A DNA stretch of 64,000 bases from Klebsiella grimontii (GTDB lineage Bacteria; Pseudomonadota; Gammaproteobacteria; Enterobacterales; Enterobacteriaceae). The notes beneath the pieces were generated by a model. The model saw only the letters and a program-made list of their open reading frames with translations. It made no database searches and had not been told where the DNA came from. Positions 42,619 through 52,061 of the stretch are shown here, in pieces. The stretch covers positions 186,001-250,000 of the forward strand of contig NZ_FZTC01000020.1 in the NCBI RefSeq assembly GCF_900200035.1. The letters are read 5' to 3'. How positions within the stretch are numbered: the first letter of the stretch is position 1; every line of letters starts with the position of its first letter. A program made the translations under genes and the position numbers.

Positions 42619-43419
42619 TTACTTCGTCACGTCAGCGCCAAACCATTTTTCCGACAGCGCCTTCAGGGTGCCGTCTTTTTGCATATCCGCAATGGCGCCA
42701 TCAACCGCTTTCAGCAGGTCTTCATTACCTTTACGCAGCGCAACGCCGGACTCCTGGCGGGAGAAAGCTTCCCCGGTTACAGCCAGGGTATTGCCGGTTT
42801 TCTTCACCAGATCCAGCGCCGCCAGGCGGTCAACCAGGATAGCGTCGATACGGCCTACGCGCAGATCCTGATATTTCGTCGGGTCATCATCATAAGTACG
42901 AATGTCGACGCCCTGTACGTTCTGGCGCAGCCACTCTTCATAGTTGGTGCCCAGGCCAACGCCAACTTTCTTACCTTTCAGGTCGGCAGCGGTTTTGATC
43001 ACGCCTTCGTTACCTTTCTTCACCAGCGCCTGAATCCCGGAGATGGTGTACGGCGTAGAGAAGTCATATTTTTTCTTACGCTGATCGGAAATAGTGACCT
43101 GGTTGATCACCACATCGATACGTTTAGAATCCAGCGAAGCCAGCATGCCGTCCCACTTAGTGGGTTTAAGGTCAGCTTTCACCCCAAGGTGTTTTGCCAG
43201 CTCGTTAGCAAAATCCACCTCGAAACCGGTCAGCTTACCGTCATCTCCCTGGTAGCTGAATGGCGGATAAGTCCCTTCCAGGCCAACGCGTAACGTGCCG
43301 CGCTCTTTAACCTGATTGAGCAGATTTTCAGCCGCAAAGGTTTTTGCGCTGACGCCAGCCATTAATACAACGGCCATTGCGCCCATCAGCGCCTGACGAC
43401 CCAGAAGTGCTAATTTCAT
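42619..43419 (-). CDS. tcyJ: L-cystine-binding periplasmic protein TcyJ (FliY)
   Basis: Solute-binding protein (266 aa, as E. coli). Start MKLALLGRQALMG gives a signal peptide cleaved near TFA-AEN; the mature part begins with the NQVKERGTLRVGLEGTYPPF family signature. The ATG at 43419 is the conserved start; upstream extension rejected. In E. coli fliY neighbours fliZ; here fliZ-fliA-fliC are absent and amyA follows. Confidence 0.96.
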   Translation of the reverse strand: MKLALLGRQALMGAMAVVLMAGVSAKTFAAENLLNQVKERGTLRVGLEGTYPPFSYQGDDGKLTGFEVDFANELAKHLGVKADLKPTKWDGMLASLDSKRIDVVINQVTISDQRKKKYDFSTPYTISGIQALVKKGNEGVIKTAADLKGKKVGVGLGTNYEEWLRQNVQGVDIRTYDDDPTKYQDLRVGRIDAILVDRLAALDLVKKTGNTLAVTGEAFSRQESGVALRKGNEDLLKAVDGAIADMQKDGTLKALSEKWFGADVTK

Positions 43420-43620
43420 AGATACCCCTAACAGAGTGATATTTTGCAATAGTGTAAGGCGTTTAGCCCCGGTCACCAACATCGATACGCTACATCTTAT
43501 TCCAAATTATTATATATGATGCCTTTTAGGGCATAGGGAAAACGTAGGCGAAACGTCTGCATTTTGCTGGATATCTCTCATACTGCAATAGTCAGCTTGA
43601 TGACGTCTGGAGCATGGAAG

Positions 43621-45108
43621 ATGAAAAACCCCACGTTACTGCAGTGCTTTCACTGGTACTACCCCACCGGCGGCGAATTATGGCGTGAAGTCGAGGCCCT
43701 GGCGCCGAACCTCAATGAAATCGGTATCAATATGATTTGGCTGCCCCCAGCTTATAAGGGAGCCTCCGGAGGATATTCGGTCGGTTATGACTGCTACGAT
43801 CTGTTTGATCTCGGCGAGTTCGATCAAAAGGGGTCTGTCGCCACTAAATACGGCGATAAAACCCAGCTACTGGCCGCTATCGCCGCGCTGCGCCAGCACG
43901 ATATCGCCGTGCTGCTCGACGTGGTGGTCAACCATAAAATGGGCGCGGATGAGAAAGAGCCGGTACGCATTCAGCGTGTTGATCAAAACGACCGCACGCA
44001 GATCGCCGATGAGATTGTTGAGTGTGAAGCCTGGACGCGCTACACCTTCCCGGTACGGGCCGGCCAATACTCTGAATTCATCTGGGATTATAAGTGCTTC
44101 AGCGGCATCGATCATATCGAGAATCCCGACGAAGATGGCGTGTTTAAAATCGTCAACGACTATACCGGGGAGGGATGGAACGATCAGGTCGATGATGAGA
44201 TGGGTAACTTCGACTATCTGATGGGCGAAAATATCGACTTTCGTAATCGGGCGGTGACCGAGGAGATTAAGTACTGGGCGCGCTGGGTGATGGAACAAAC
44301 CGGCTGCGACGGCTTCCGTCTCGATGCGGTTAAGCATATCCCCGCCTGGTTTTATAAAGAGTGGATCGACCACGTCCAGGAGGTCGCGACAAAACCGCTG
44401 TTTATCGTCGCGGAATACTGGTCGCATGAAGTCGATAAGCTCCAGCAGTATATCGCCATGGTTGACGGCAAGACGATGCTCTTCGACGCCCCCCTGCAGA
44501 TGAAATTCCATGAAGCCTCGCGGCAGGGTCGCGATTACGACATGAGCCAGATTTTTAGCGGCACGCTGGTGGAAGCCGACCCGTTCCACGCTGTGACTCT
44601 GGTGACTAACCACGACACCCAGCCGCTGCAGGCGCTGGAGGCGCCGGTTGAGGCCTGGTTCAAGCCGCTGGCCTATGCGCTGATTTTGTTACGTGAGAAC
44701 GGCGTTCCGTCAGTCTTTTATGCCGATCTGTTCGGCGCCAGCTATGAGGATACCGGCGGCGACGGCGAGACCTACGCCATTGAGATGCCGGTGATCGAGC
44801 AATTACATGAGCTGATTGATGCCCGTCAGCGTTTTGCTCACGGCGTACAAACGCTGTGGTTCGATCATCCGAACTGTATCGCCTTCAGCCGAAGCGGCAC
44901 CGAGGAAGATCCGGGCTGCGTGGTGGTGCTTTCCAACGGCGACGACGGCGAAAAAATGCTGCCTCTGGGCGAAAACTACCGTAATAAACGCTGGCGGGAT
45001 TTTCTCGGCAACCGTGAGGAGGTCATTGAAACCGACGACGAAGGAAACGGCATCTTTACCTGTAACGGCGGCAGCGTCAGCGTCTGGGTTATTGAAGAGG
45101 TGCTGTAA
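43621..45108 (+). CDS. amyA: Cytoplasmic alpha-amylase AmyA
   Basis: GH13 alpha-amylase (495 aa, as E. coli), cytoplasmic because it lacks a signal peptide. The catalytic nucleophile is in [10 protein letters not shown], the acid/base Glu in FIVAEYW, and the third Asp in VTNHDTQ. The start at 43621 ([15 protein letters not shown]) has a GGAG site; the longer open frame to 43564 is not supported. Divergent from tcyJ across 200 bp that in motile relatives contains fliZ-fliA and fliC-fliT. Confidence 0.96.
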   Translation: MKNPTLLQCFHWYYPTGGELWREVEALAPNLNEIGINMIWLPPAYKGASGGYSVGYDCYDLFDLGEFDQKGSVATKYGDKTQLLAAIAALRQHDIAVLLDVVVNHKMGADEKEPVRIQRVDQNDRTQIADEIVECEAWTRYTFPVRAGQYSEFIWDYKCFSGIDHIENPDEDGVFKIVNDYTGEGWNDQVDDEMGNFDYLMGENIDFRNRAVTEEIKYWARWVMEQTGCDGFRLDAVKHIPAWFYKEWIDHVQEVATKPLFIVAEYWSHEVDKLQQYIAMVDGKTMLFDAPLQMKFHEASRQGRDYDMSQIFSGTLVEADPFHAVTLVTNHDTQPLQALEAPVEAWFKPLAYALILLRENGVPSVFYADLFGASYEDTGGDGETYAIEMPVIEQLHELIDARQRFAHGVQTLWFDHPNCIAFSRSGTEEDPGCVVVLSNGDDGEKMLPLGENYRNKRWRDFLGNREEVIETDDEGNGIFTCNGGSVSVWVIEEVL

Positions 45109-45157
45109 AATACGGGGAAACACCGCGGGCTGAGAAGGTTTTCAGCCCGCAAAAAGC

Positions 45158-45571
45158 TTATTGTCCGTTTTTATCCGCCGACGCTTTTTTCCGTGCCAGT
45201 TCACACTCCGGGGTGAGACGATCCACCCTTTTAAGCGTCATCCGATCGTAGCTCAGGGTATCGCCTTCGCGCTCAATCGGATAGACGTCCAAAGCGGAGG
45301 TGACGTTATAAACCGCGTCATCACGCTTCATTAATTTCCCCGGCAGGACGATGACCCGCTGCCACTGACGACAGTCAAGCGTGTCACCCTGTTTAGTCAC
45401 TATCAGGCTGGCGATCGCCTCCGGGCTCATCATCTCGCTCTGCGGGCCTGCCGATTGCCAGTATCCTTCCAGCCCTGTCGGCGCTGGCGCTTTAACAACA
45501 TCGCTGTAGCTATCAACCTGAACGCACCCGGCGAGGGTCAGCAGAGCACCAGCAAACACTATCTTTTTCAT
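45158..45571 (-). CDS. yedD: Lipoprotein YedD
   Basis: 137-aa lipoprotein with a type II signal peptide: MKKIVFAGALLTLAGC, lipobox LAGC, acylated Cys16. In E. coli, yedD is a member of the Rcs/cell-envelope stress group. The start at 45571 reproduces the E. coli length. The convergent gap to amyA holds a 9-bp hairpin (45125-45150) with no U tract. Confidence 0.93.
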   Translation of the reverse strand: MKKIVFAGALLTLAGCVQVDSYSDVVKAPAPTGLEGYWQSAGPQSEMMSPEAIASLIVTKQGDTLDCRQWQRVIVLPGKLMKRDDAVYNVTSALDVYPIEREGDTLSYDRMTLKRVDRLTPECELARKKASADKNGQ

Positions 45572-45601
45572 CATCCATCCCACAAACCGATAAAAAAACA
45601 T

Positions 45602-46025
45602 TGTGGCATTAAAGCGTTAAGCTCGCCACCCTTCCCGGATCGGCGAGCGGCGCAGCAAGACGCGGCCGGCTGAGCCAATATGGCTAAAAATTGCCTTCGA
45701 ATGTTAAGTTATTCTTACTCATCTTATAAAACCGATAAATCAGAAGATGTTATTTTAACCATTCAATATAAGGATAATCCTATTTTAAAATACCGCCATA
45801 ATGGCCATCCTATATATGACGGGTATTTAATGTTTTTATTTCCTCCACATAGCGATTTGTAGCCTTTACTTTGAGAATATTCCTGGCAAATTATGGGGCT
45901 TATACGAAATAGTTCAGGCTGCCTAATGGTTTCATGGCAGCAGTCGTTTTAATTGCTAACTAAATGGACTTCATCGCTTGTCGGCGAGGAATAAATTATC
46001 GTTACGTGTTGATTGAGGATGGGTC
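45602..46025. other. AT-rich rcsA upstream region
   Basis: 424 bp between yedD and rcsA, AT-rich past 45690 and without a credible gene. In E. coli the rcsA promoter region is H-NS-silenced. It holds the RcsAB-like box at 45872-45885. The fliE-fliR block found before rcsA in motile relatives is absent. Confidence 0.5.
45872..45885. promoter_or_regulatory. RcsAB box, rcsA autoregulation
   Basis: TGAGAATATTCCTG agrees with TAAGAATATTCCTA at 12 of 14 positions and sits 140 bp upstream of rcsA, where autoactivation by RcsA-RcsB is expected. Confidence 0.7.
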
Positions 46026-46649
46026 ATGTCAACGATTATTATGGATTTGTGCAGCTTCACCCGGCTGGGATTAACCGGGTACCTCACTGGCAGGGGGGTA
46101 AGGAAGCGAGATATCACTGAAGTACACAGTGCGCCAAGCCTGAAAGCCCTCTGTGAGACCAGCCGACCTTCAGTGGTATTTATCAACGAAGATTGCTTTA
46201 TTCATCATGAAGACAGCAACCAGCTAATCCGGCAAATCATTAGCCAGTATCCTGCGACGCTATTTGTGATCTTTATGTCGCTGGCGAATATTCATTTCAA
46301 CCACTACCTGCTGGTGCGCAAAAACTTACTTATTTGCTCTAAATCGCTGACCGAAAAAGACCTCGATGACATTCTCGCCATCCGCCTGAAATATGAGAAC
46401 TATCGTGCCGCCCGGCTTAATATCCCCACGCTGTCTTTAAGCCAGACCGAGTCAAATATGCTGCAGATGTGGATGGCTGGTCACGGAACCTCGCACATAT
46501 CAGCGCAGATGAACATTAAGGCGAAGACCGTCTCATCGCACAAGGGCAATATTAAAAAGAAAATTCACACCCACAATAAACAGGTGATTTATCACATCGT
46601 ACGACTGACTGAAAACATCACGTCCGGAATTCATGTCAACCTGCGTTGA
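46026..46649 (+). CDS. rcsA: Capsule synthesis activator RcsA
   Basis: LuxR-type auxiliary regulator (207 aa) that pairs with RcsB to activate capsule genes; unstable because of Lon. An N-terminal receiver-like domain without phospho-Asp precedes the C-terminal HTH ([20 protein letters not shown], then [16 protein letters not shown]). It is preceded by an RcsAB box. In heavily encapsulated Klebsiella this gene controls mucoidy. Confidence 0.96.
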   Translation: MSTIIMDLCSFTRLGLTGYLTGRGVRKRDITEVHSAPSLKALCETSRPSVVFINEDCFIHHEDSNQLIRQIISQYPATLFVIFMSLANIHFNHYLLVRKNLLICSKSLTEKDLDDILAIRLKYENYRAARLNIPTLSLSQTESNMLQMWMAGHGTSHISAQMNIKAKTVSSHKGNIKKKIHTHNKQVIYHIVRLTENITSGIHVNLR

Positions 46650-46655
46650 AAGACG

Positions 46656-46675
46656 CTGGCGGCCGCTGCCGCCAG
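46656..46675. terminator. Hairpin between convergent rcsA and dsrB
   Basis: CTGGCGG / CCGCCAG, 7 bp with a 6-nt loop, seven bases after the rcsA stop; little U tract. Confidence 0.35.
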
Positions 46676-46690
46676 TTCACTTACGGCAAG

Positions 46691-46882
<192 letters not shown>

Positions 46883-47011
46883 TCATCTCCTCTATTTTTG
46901 AGCCAGTGTAGAACAAAACAGCCGATCGCGCAGTGTCCGGCCCGGTAACTGCTGTTTTTGTAGACCGTCTATACTTAAGAGGCCCTATCTGAGTTAAGCG
47001 AGGTAGCCGAA

Positions 47012-47227
47012 ATGAAAACCGCCAAAGAAAATAATGGCGCAGGCGGCGTTGATGTTGACGCCCTGCTGGCGGCGATTAATGAAATCAGCGAAAGTGAAGT
47101 GCAGCGTACGCAAGACGATCCCCACCGCGTCAGTATTGATGGCCGGGATTACCATACCTGGCGCGAGCTGGCTGAGGCCTTTGAACTCGATATCCATGAC
47201 TTCAGCGTCACCGAAGCCAACCGCTGA
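47012..47227 (+). CDS. yodD: DUF2525 family protein YodD
   Basis: 71-aa stress-linked protein like E. coli YodD (75 aa); starts MKTAKENNGAGGVDVDALL and ends DIHDFSVTEANR. The preceding AGCGAGGTAGCC supplies a GAGG site. Its 3' end converges with the DsrA sRNA gene. Confidence 0.88.
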   Translation: MKTAKENNGAGGVDVDALLAAINEISESEVQRTQDDPHRVSIDGRDYHTWRELAEAFELDIHDFSVTEANR

Positions 47228-47240
47228 ATTCTGCGCGAAA

Positions 47241-47326
47241 AAAATCCCGACTCGCAGGAGTCGGGATGAAGCTTGCTAATGCAAGAAGCACTTGAAAATT
47301 CGTTACACCAGGATTTCCGATGCGCT
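47241..47326 (-). ncRNA. dsrA: DsrA sRNA
   Basis: Hfq-dependent sRNA (about 86 nt) that activates rpoS and represses hns translation. The sequence keeps the E. coli central region (CCTGGTGTAACGAATTTT, AAGTGCTTCTTGC) and ends with the terminator ATCCCGACTCC...GAGTCGGGAT followed by a T run. The 5' arm differs (AGCGCATCGG instead of AACACATCAG) but can still pair with GGTGT through G-U. It lies downstream of yodD as in E. coli. Confidence 0.93.
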
Positions 47327-47330
47327 ACAA

Positions 47331-47359
47331 ACATTACCCTCAATTATTTTGCATGACAA
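47331..47359 (-). promoter_or_regulatory. dsrA promoter
   Basis: Minus-strand TTGTCA (47354-47359), 17-bp spacer, TAATGT (47331-47336), placing the start close to the predicted DsrA 5' end at 47326. Confidence 0.75.
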
Positions 47360-47486
47360 CAAACATTCATGAAGCAAATTATTGAAAAATGTGGCTTAGC
47401 ATTACCGCCGCGCTGGCAAAGCTCGCCAGGCAAGGACTGCAACCCTTCGTTCTTCTACGAACGTCCGATTGCCGCTAAACGATTTT

Positions 47487-47500
47487 TAAGAATAATCTCA
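47487..47500. promoter_or_regulatory. RcsAB-box-like sequence upstream of dsrA
   Basis: TAAGAATAATCTCA agrees with TAAGAATATTCCTA at 11 of 14 positions. It lies about 160 bp upstream of the dsrA start and just after the dgcQ stop; the gap (47360-47556) otherwise holds only a CGTTC/GAACG hairpin. Candidate only. Confidence 0.3.
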
Positions 47501-47556
47501 CTAAAATAACCATAGCGGATGATTTCAATTCAATTTATTCACAAGAGAAATTTCTT

Positions 47557-49223
47557 TCACCCTTCAGCACAGACCCGATCGCGCCCGTTCTGCTTGGCCA
47601 GATACAAGCGATGATCGGCGACTGACTGCAAATTTTCGAAGTTATATTCGCCGGTATCATCGCTACCGCTCACCCCAAGCGAAGCGGTAATACGCAAAGA
47701 AATGCTGTTACCCAGCAAAATTTCGCGGCTATTGATCCGGATACGGATCCGTTCAGCAATCACCTGCGCTTCTTTTAACGGGGTATTGGGCAGCACAATA
47801 CAAAACTCCTCCCCGCCAACCCTCCCCGCCAGATCGCCTTGCCGAATATGGCTGGCGATAGTGCTGGCCACCAGCGACAGCACGCGATCCCCCGCGTGAT
47901 GACCGAAGCGATCGTTAACGCTTTTAAAATAATCCAGATCGAGCTGAATTACCGCCACAGGCCGCTTCAGACGCTCGCTCAGGCGAGTTTCCGCAATGGC
48001 ACGTTCAAACAGCGCGCCGCGGTTTAATAAACGGGTCAGCGCATCATGCCAGGCCTGCCATTCCAGCGAGGTCTGCAGCACGCTCATGTTGCGCACCATT
48101 CGACGAATGACCAGCCAGGAGATCAGCAGCATCAAAGTGAACATTAACCACATCAGCATCAGCGCGATGGTGATGCTGCCAAAATCACCGCGGACCCCTT
48201 CCTGGATAGTATGGATACGGATCAGCACCCCATCAAAATTGCGTAAATTTTCCCAGCTGATATAGCGCGTGACCAGGCGAATTCCGCCCTGATTCTCATG
48301 GGAAGAGGCGCGGCTTAGCATCTCCTGTTCACGCGGCGACAGCAGCGTCAGCACGTTGCCCGGCGCGGAGGAGGCAATTAAATTGAGTCGATTATCATAA
48401 AGCTGGTACTCACCTTCCTCGCCCGTTTTGATCGCATTGACCAGAAATGTTTTCATCTCCTGTACCGAGAAATCCATCGCCAGAACGCCGAGCAGTAGCG
48501 CTGGAAATCAAGCGGAATAGACGCCGTCACCACCTGCATTTCGCGCTGCGATTCATCATCGGGAAACGTTTGCCACACAATACCGCGAGCAGGATTATTC
48601 CGCTGCGTTTGTCGGGTAAACCAGGCGGCGCCTGTTGCCCGCGAATAGAGAGCCAGCGCCTGCGTCGAATTTTTCGGCAGCTCGGTCGTCGTAAAAAAAC
48701 CGCTGCGCGACACGTACAGCATGCGTTTCGCAAATCCACGGTTGTTATTGGCCAGACGCAGCATATAACCCAGCTCCAGTGTGGCCATGAGCTCATTTCC
48801 GGAAAAGGGATTATCACGGGAAAGCAGCGCGTCGCTGTCGACAAAGGCATCCGCGACGCCGTAGATCGGCAGCGTCCGGCGGTTATGGATCTCAACCGAC
48901 CATATGGGATCGTGCCGCTTTGTTAAGTAATCCTCTTCAGCCTTGCGCAGCACGGCAAAATCCAACGGCGTACCCAACGCCGACCGCATACCGTTGCGAA
49001 AAAAAATCATTCTGTCGATATTAAACTGCAGCAAACTGTCGAACTCATGGGCCACGTTTTCAAGATTATTGCGCTGGTTTGCAACGTAGGCTTCTTCCAG
49101 GACCTTGATCTCACGCCATATCAGCAGCGTGGAGAAGCAGAAGACGATAAAAAAACAGAGGTTAACCACATATCCGGGGCTTAAAATCTGACGCAATTTT
49201 TCCACCCACATCAGCTTATCCAT
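47557..49223 (-). pseudogene. dgcQ: Diguanylate cyclase DgcQ (YedQ), frameshifted
   Basis: The two halves of a membrane-bound GGDEF protein (E. coli DgcQ, 564 aa) lie in different frames. Frame 1 (49223 down to 48453) gives the N-terminal membrane segment (YVVNLCFFIVFCFSTLL) and periplasmic sensor; frame 2 (48477 to 47557) gives the second membrane segment and an intact GGDEF domain (AGRVGGEEFCIVL). The break is at about 48493: TACTGCTC reads correctly as Y-W-L-G if one G is restored (TACTGGCTC). Either a real loss of this cyclase or a one-base sequence error. No other damage seen. Confidence 0.88.
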
Positions 49224-49295
49224 CGTTTTCTCGCAGCACAGTTAAAGAAGCAAACGTCATCCACGCTCCCTGTTTGTAAAATAATCACTATTATG

Positions 49296-49319
49296 AAAAC
49301 GCCCGACGAATGCCGGGCG
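49296..49319 (-). terminator. yodC terminator
   Basis: CGCCCG (49300-49305) / CGGGCG (49314-49319) followed on the minus strand by TTTT, 12 bp after the yodC stop. Confidence 0.6.
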
Positions 49320-49330
49320 CTGATAAAGGG

Positions 49331-49510
49331 TCAGGTGCGATTCGACTTCCCTCCCCCTCCGCGAATAAGTTCATCCTCACGAAACGCCTCGCGCTTAACG
49401 CCGTAACCGTCATACCAGCGGCACTCCACCATGCCGCTGGCGAACCCGGTAACGACCATGCGGGGGCCACCGTTTTTTCGCCTCACTTCATCACTGACCA
49501 ACAAGACCAT
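49331..49510 (-). CDS. yodC: DUF2158 family protein YodC
   Basis: 59-codon gene. Translation starts MVLLVSDEVRRKNGGPRMVV, then has MVECRWYDGYGVKREAF, clearly homologous to E. coli YodC (60 aa). A GGAGG site lies 5 bases before the ATG and a terminator follows. Function unknown. Confidence 0.9.
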   Translation of the reverse strand: MVLLVSDEVRRKNGGPRMVVTGFASGMVECRWYDGYGVKREAFREDELIRGGGGKSNRT

Positions 49511-49585
49511 TTTTGCCTCCGGTATCAGGAAGAAACAGATTTACCTTAGACGAAGCTGAACCACTTTGCATGAGCAGGAGCACAT

Positions 49586-50497
49586 TTACTTCGCCGGACG
49601 ACGAAGAGCGCCAATCGCTTTCACACCGGCCAACACAATAGCGCCAATGATGAATCCCAGCACCAGGTTGGCGACCGTTGGCAGCAGCGAGGCAATCACC
49701 GCATTCTGCCCATGGGCGAGATTTTCAATGGCATGGTGCAGCGGCGTAATACCGTGCACCACAATGCCGCCGCCGACCAGGAACATCGCCAGCGTGCCAA
49801 CGATGGACAACACTTTCATCAGGCGGGGCGCAATCGCCAACAAAGCCTTGCCTAACCACTGCGCCAACGAGCTGGTTTTCTCCACCAGCCAGTAGCCCAT
49901 ATCATCAAGCTTGACGATGATCCCCACCAGACCGTAAACCCCCACCGTCACCAGCAGCGCGATGCCGGACAAAATCAGGATCTGATTTAATAACGGCGCT
50001 TCAGCCACAATCCCCAGCGTAATCGCGACAATTTCAGCCGACAGAATAAAATCGGTACGTATTGCCCCTTTCACTTTATCCCGTTCAAAAGCCATGGGGT
50101 CCTGGCTCGCCAGGGCCTCAAGCCGCTGCCGGCGAACCTGCGGATCCTCTTTATGCTTCCGGGCCTGCAGACTGTGCAGCACCTTCTCGACGCCTTCGAA
50201 GCAGAGAAACGCCCCCCCCAGCATCAGCAGCGGGGTAATCGCCCACGGGATAAAAGCGCTGATCAACAATGCCAGCGGTACCAGGATCACTTTATTGATC
50301 AGTGAGCCTTTGGCTACGCCCCAAACGACCGGCAATTCGCGGTTGGCCCGCACGCCGGTGACCTGTTGAGCATTAAGCGATAAATCGTCTCCCAATACGC
50401 CTGCCGTTTTTTTTGCTGCCAGTTTCCCCATGACCGAAATATCATCGAGTAAAGTGGCAATATCATCCAATAAGGTTAATAGACTACTTCCCGCCAA
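49586..50497 (-). CDS. yedI: DUF808 inner-membrane protein YedI
   Basis: 303-aa polytopic membrane protein like E. coli YedI (305 aa), starting [20 protein letters not shown]. Several hydrophobic helices after residue 70 and again at the C-terminus. Function unknown. Divergent from yedA. Confidence 0.93.
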   Translation of the reverse strand: MAGSSLLTLLDDIATLLDDISVMGKLAAKKTAGVLGDDLSLNAQQVTGVRANRELPVVWGVAKGSLINKVILVPLALLISAFIPWAITPLLMLGGAFLCFEGVEKVLHSLQARKHKEDPQVRRQRLEALASQDPMAFERDKVKGAIRTDFILSAEIVAITLGIVAEAPLLNQILILSGIALLVTVGVYGLVGIIVKLDDMGYWLVEKTSSLAQWLGKALLAIAPRLMKVLSIVGTLAMFLVGGGIVVHGITPLHHAIENLAHGQNAVIASLLPTVANLVLGFIIGAIVLAGVKAIGALRRPAK

Positions 50498-50680
50498 AAT
50501 TGCATTCCTTCATTTATGGTTGTTCCTCCTGAAGTATGAAGCAAAAGCGCTTTTTCGCCCACCAGTGTCCATAGTCAACAAAAATTTAACCATAGCAGGC
50601 GAATTAAAGCGCTCGCCAGCACGCGAGTTTTCACGTTTACTATATCTCCCCTTTCTGTCTCTGCACCGTCGTGAGGAAGT

Positions 50681-51592
50681 ATGTCTACCCGTCAGCTGTT
50701 GCCGCTCATCGGGGCGTTGTTTGCGCTGTATATCATCTGGGGTTCCACCTATTTCGCTATCGCCGTCGGCGTCGCCAGCTGGCCCCCGCTAATGATGGCT
50801 GGCGTGCGCTTTCTTTCCGCGGGCGCGGTGCTGACCGCCTGGCTACTGGCAACCGGCCATAAGCTCCCTGCGCGAAAGCCTCTGCTCAACGCGGCGCTGA
50901 TTGGCGTGTTACTGCTGGCCGTGGGGAATGGTTTTGTCACTCTCGCCGAGCACCAGCACGTACCTTCCGGTATTGCGGCGGTCATGGTCGCGACGGTGCC
51001 GCTGTTCACCCTGTGCTTTAGCCGTTTTTTTGGTATTGCGACCCGCAAACTTGAATGGCTGGGTATCGCTATTGGTCTCGCGGGGATCGTACTGCTCAAC
51101 AGCGGCGGCAACCTGAACGGTAACCCCTGGGGCGCGCTGCTAATACTTATCGGTTCAATGAGCTGGGCGTTTGGTTCCGTCTACGGCTCGCGAATCGAGC
51201 TACCGACGGGGATGATGGCGGGCGCCATTGAGATGCTGGCGGCAGGCGTCGTGCTGATGATCGCCTCCACGCTAACCGGAGAAAAATTAACCCAAATGCC
51301 GTCGTGGTCCGGCATTTTTGCCGTCGCCTATCTGGCGATCTTTGGTTCGCTTATCGCCATCAACGCCTATATGTATCTGATTCGCAACGTTACACCTGCC
51401 GTGGCGACCAGCTACGCCTACGTTAACCCGGTGGTCGCCGTGCTGTTGGGCACCGGTTTTGCCGGCGAAAGCTTATCCGCCGTAGAGTGGCTGGCGCTGG
51501 GAATCATCATCTTCGCCGTCGTTCTGGTCACGCTCGGCAAGTACCTGCTTCCGGCTCGCCGCGACATCACCTCCTGTAAGGCGCAGAAGTAA
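50681..51592 (+). CDS. yedA: EamA-family transporter YedA
   Basis: Drug/metabolite transporter superfamily (303 aa) with ten predicted membrane helices in two EamA repeats (IIWGSTYFAIAVG first; YAYVNPVVAVLLG in the second). Substrate unknown; E. coli YedA is similar. The last 26 bp overlap the convergent vsr end. Confidence 0.94.
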   Translation: MSTRQLLPLIGALFALYIIWGSTYFAIAVGVASWPPLMMAGVRFLSAGAVLTAWLLATGHKLPARKPLLNAALIGVLLLAVGNGFVTLAEHQHVPSGIAAVMVATVPLFTLCFSRFFGIATRKLEWLGIAIGLAGIVLLNSGGNLNGNPWGALLILIGSMSWAFGSVYGSRIELPTGMMAGAIEMLAAGVVLMIASTLTGEKLTQMPSWSGIFAVAYLAIFGSLIAINAYMYLIRNVTPAVATSYAYVNPVVAVLLGTGFAGESLSAVEWLALGIIIFAVVLVTLGKYLLPARRDITSCKAQK

Positions 51593-52061
51593 CGTCTAAC
51601 AGACCTATACCTTGCGTATCGATCTGCGCGCAGTTCCCTCCGCCGCAGATCCACTCCTCCAGCCGTTCCCCCAGCGCTTCGTCGCTGAGCTTCTGGCGCC
51701 CGCGCAGCGCGCACTCCCAGACCACCAGCACTCGCCATCCCTGCTCCGCCAGAAGGCCGATATCACGGCGATCGCGCGCCACGTTTTTGGCTATTTTATC
51801 CAGCCAGAACTCAGTTCGCGTCGCGGGGACCTTAAACAGGTAGCAATTATGATGATGCCAGAAGCAGCCGTGGGTAAAGATAACGCACTGATACTCGGCC
51901 ACCACAAAATCCGGGCGGCCGGGCAGCGCGGCATCCTGCACGGTAAAGGAAAATCCTGCACGCGTCAGCAGTCCTGCCAGCCGTTTTTCAATCGCCGTAT
52001 CGCGGGTGCCGATCGCGCGCATGTTTTTACTGCGGGTGGCTTTATCGTGGACATCGGCCAT
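51567..52061 (-). CDS. vsr: Very short patch repair endonuclease Vsr
   Basis: Nicks T:G mismatches left by deamination of Dcm-methylated cytosine (164 aa). Conserved LPGRPDFVV carries the catalytic Asp, and [10 protein letters not shown] binds zinc. The start [16 protein letters not shown] at 52061 overlaps dcm by 20 bp, as in E. coli. The C-terminus is about ten residues longer than E. coli's ([11 protein letters not shown]). Confidence 0.95.
   Translation of the reverse strand: MADVHDKATRSKNMRAIGTRDTAIEKRLAGLLTRAGFSFTVQDAALPGRPDFVVAEYQCVIFTHGCFWHHHNCYLFKVPATRTEFWLDKIAKNVARDRRDIGLLAEQGWRVLVVWECALRGRQKLSDEALGERLEEWICGGGNCAQIDTQGIGLLDVTSAPYRR

Noticed and set aside
45125..45150. 9-bp hairpin between amyA and yedD as an intrinsic terminator
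   Set aside because: In either direction the stem is not followed by a T run; the A tract lies on the wrong side.
45680..45862. Possible 60-aa gene between yedD and rcsA
   Set aside because: No ribosome site before the ATG, AT-rich low-complexity translation and no recognised family; it falls in the regulatory region of rcsA.
46650..46690. DsrA expected directly after rcsA because of its name
   Set aside because: The rcsA/dsrB gap is only 41 bp; DsrA was instead recognised after yodD at 47241-47326, matching the E. coli order.
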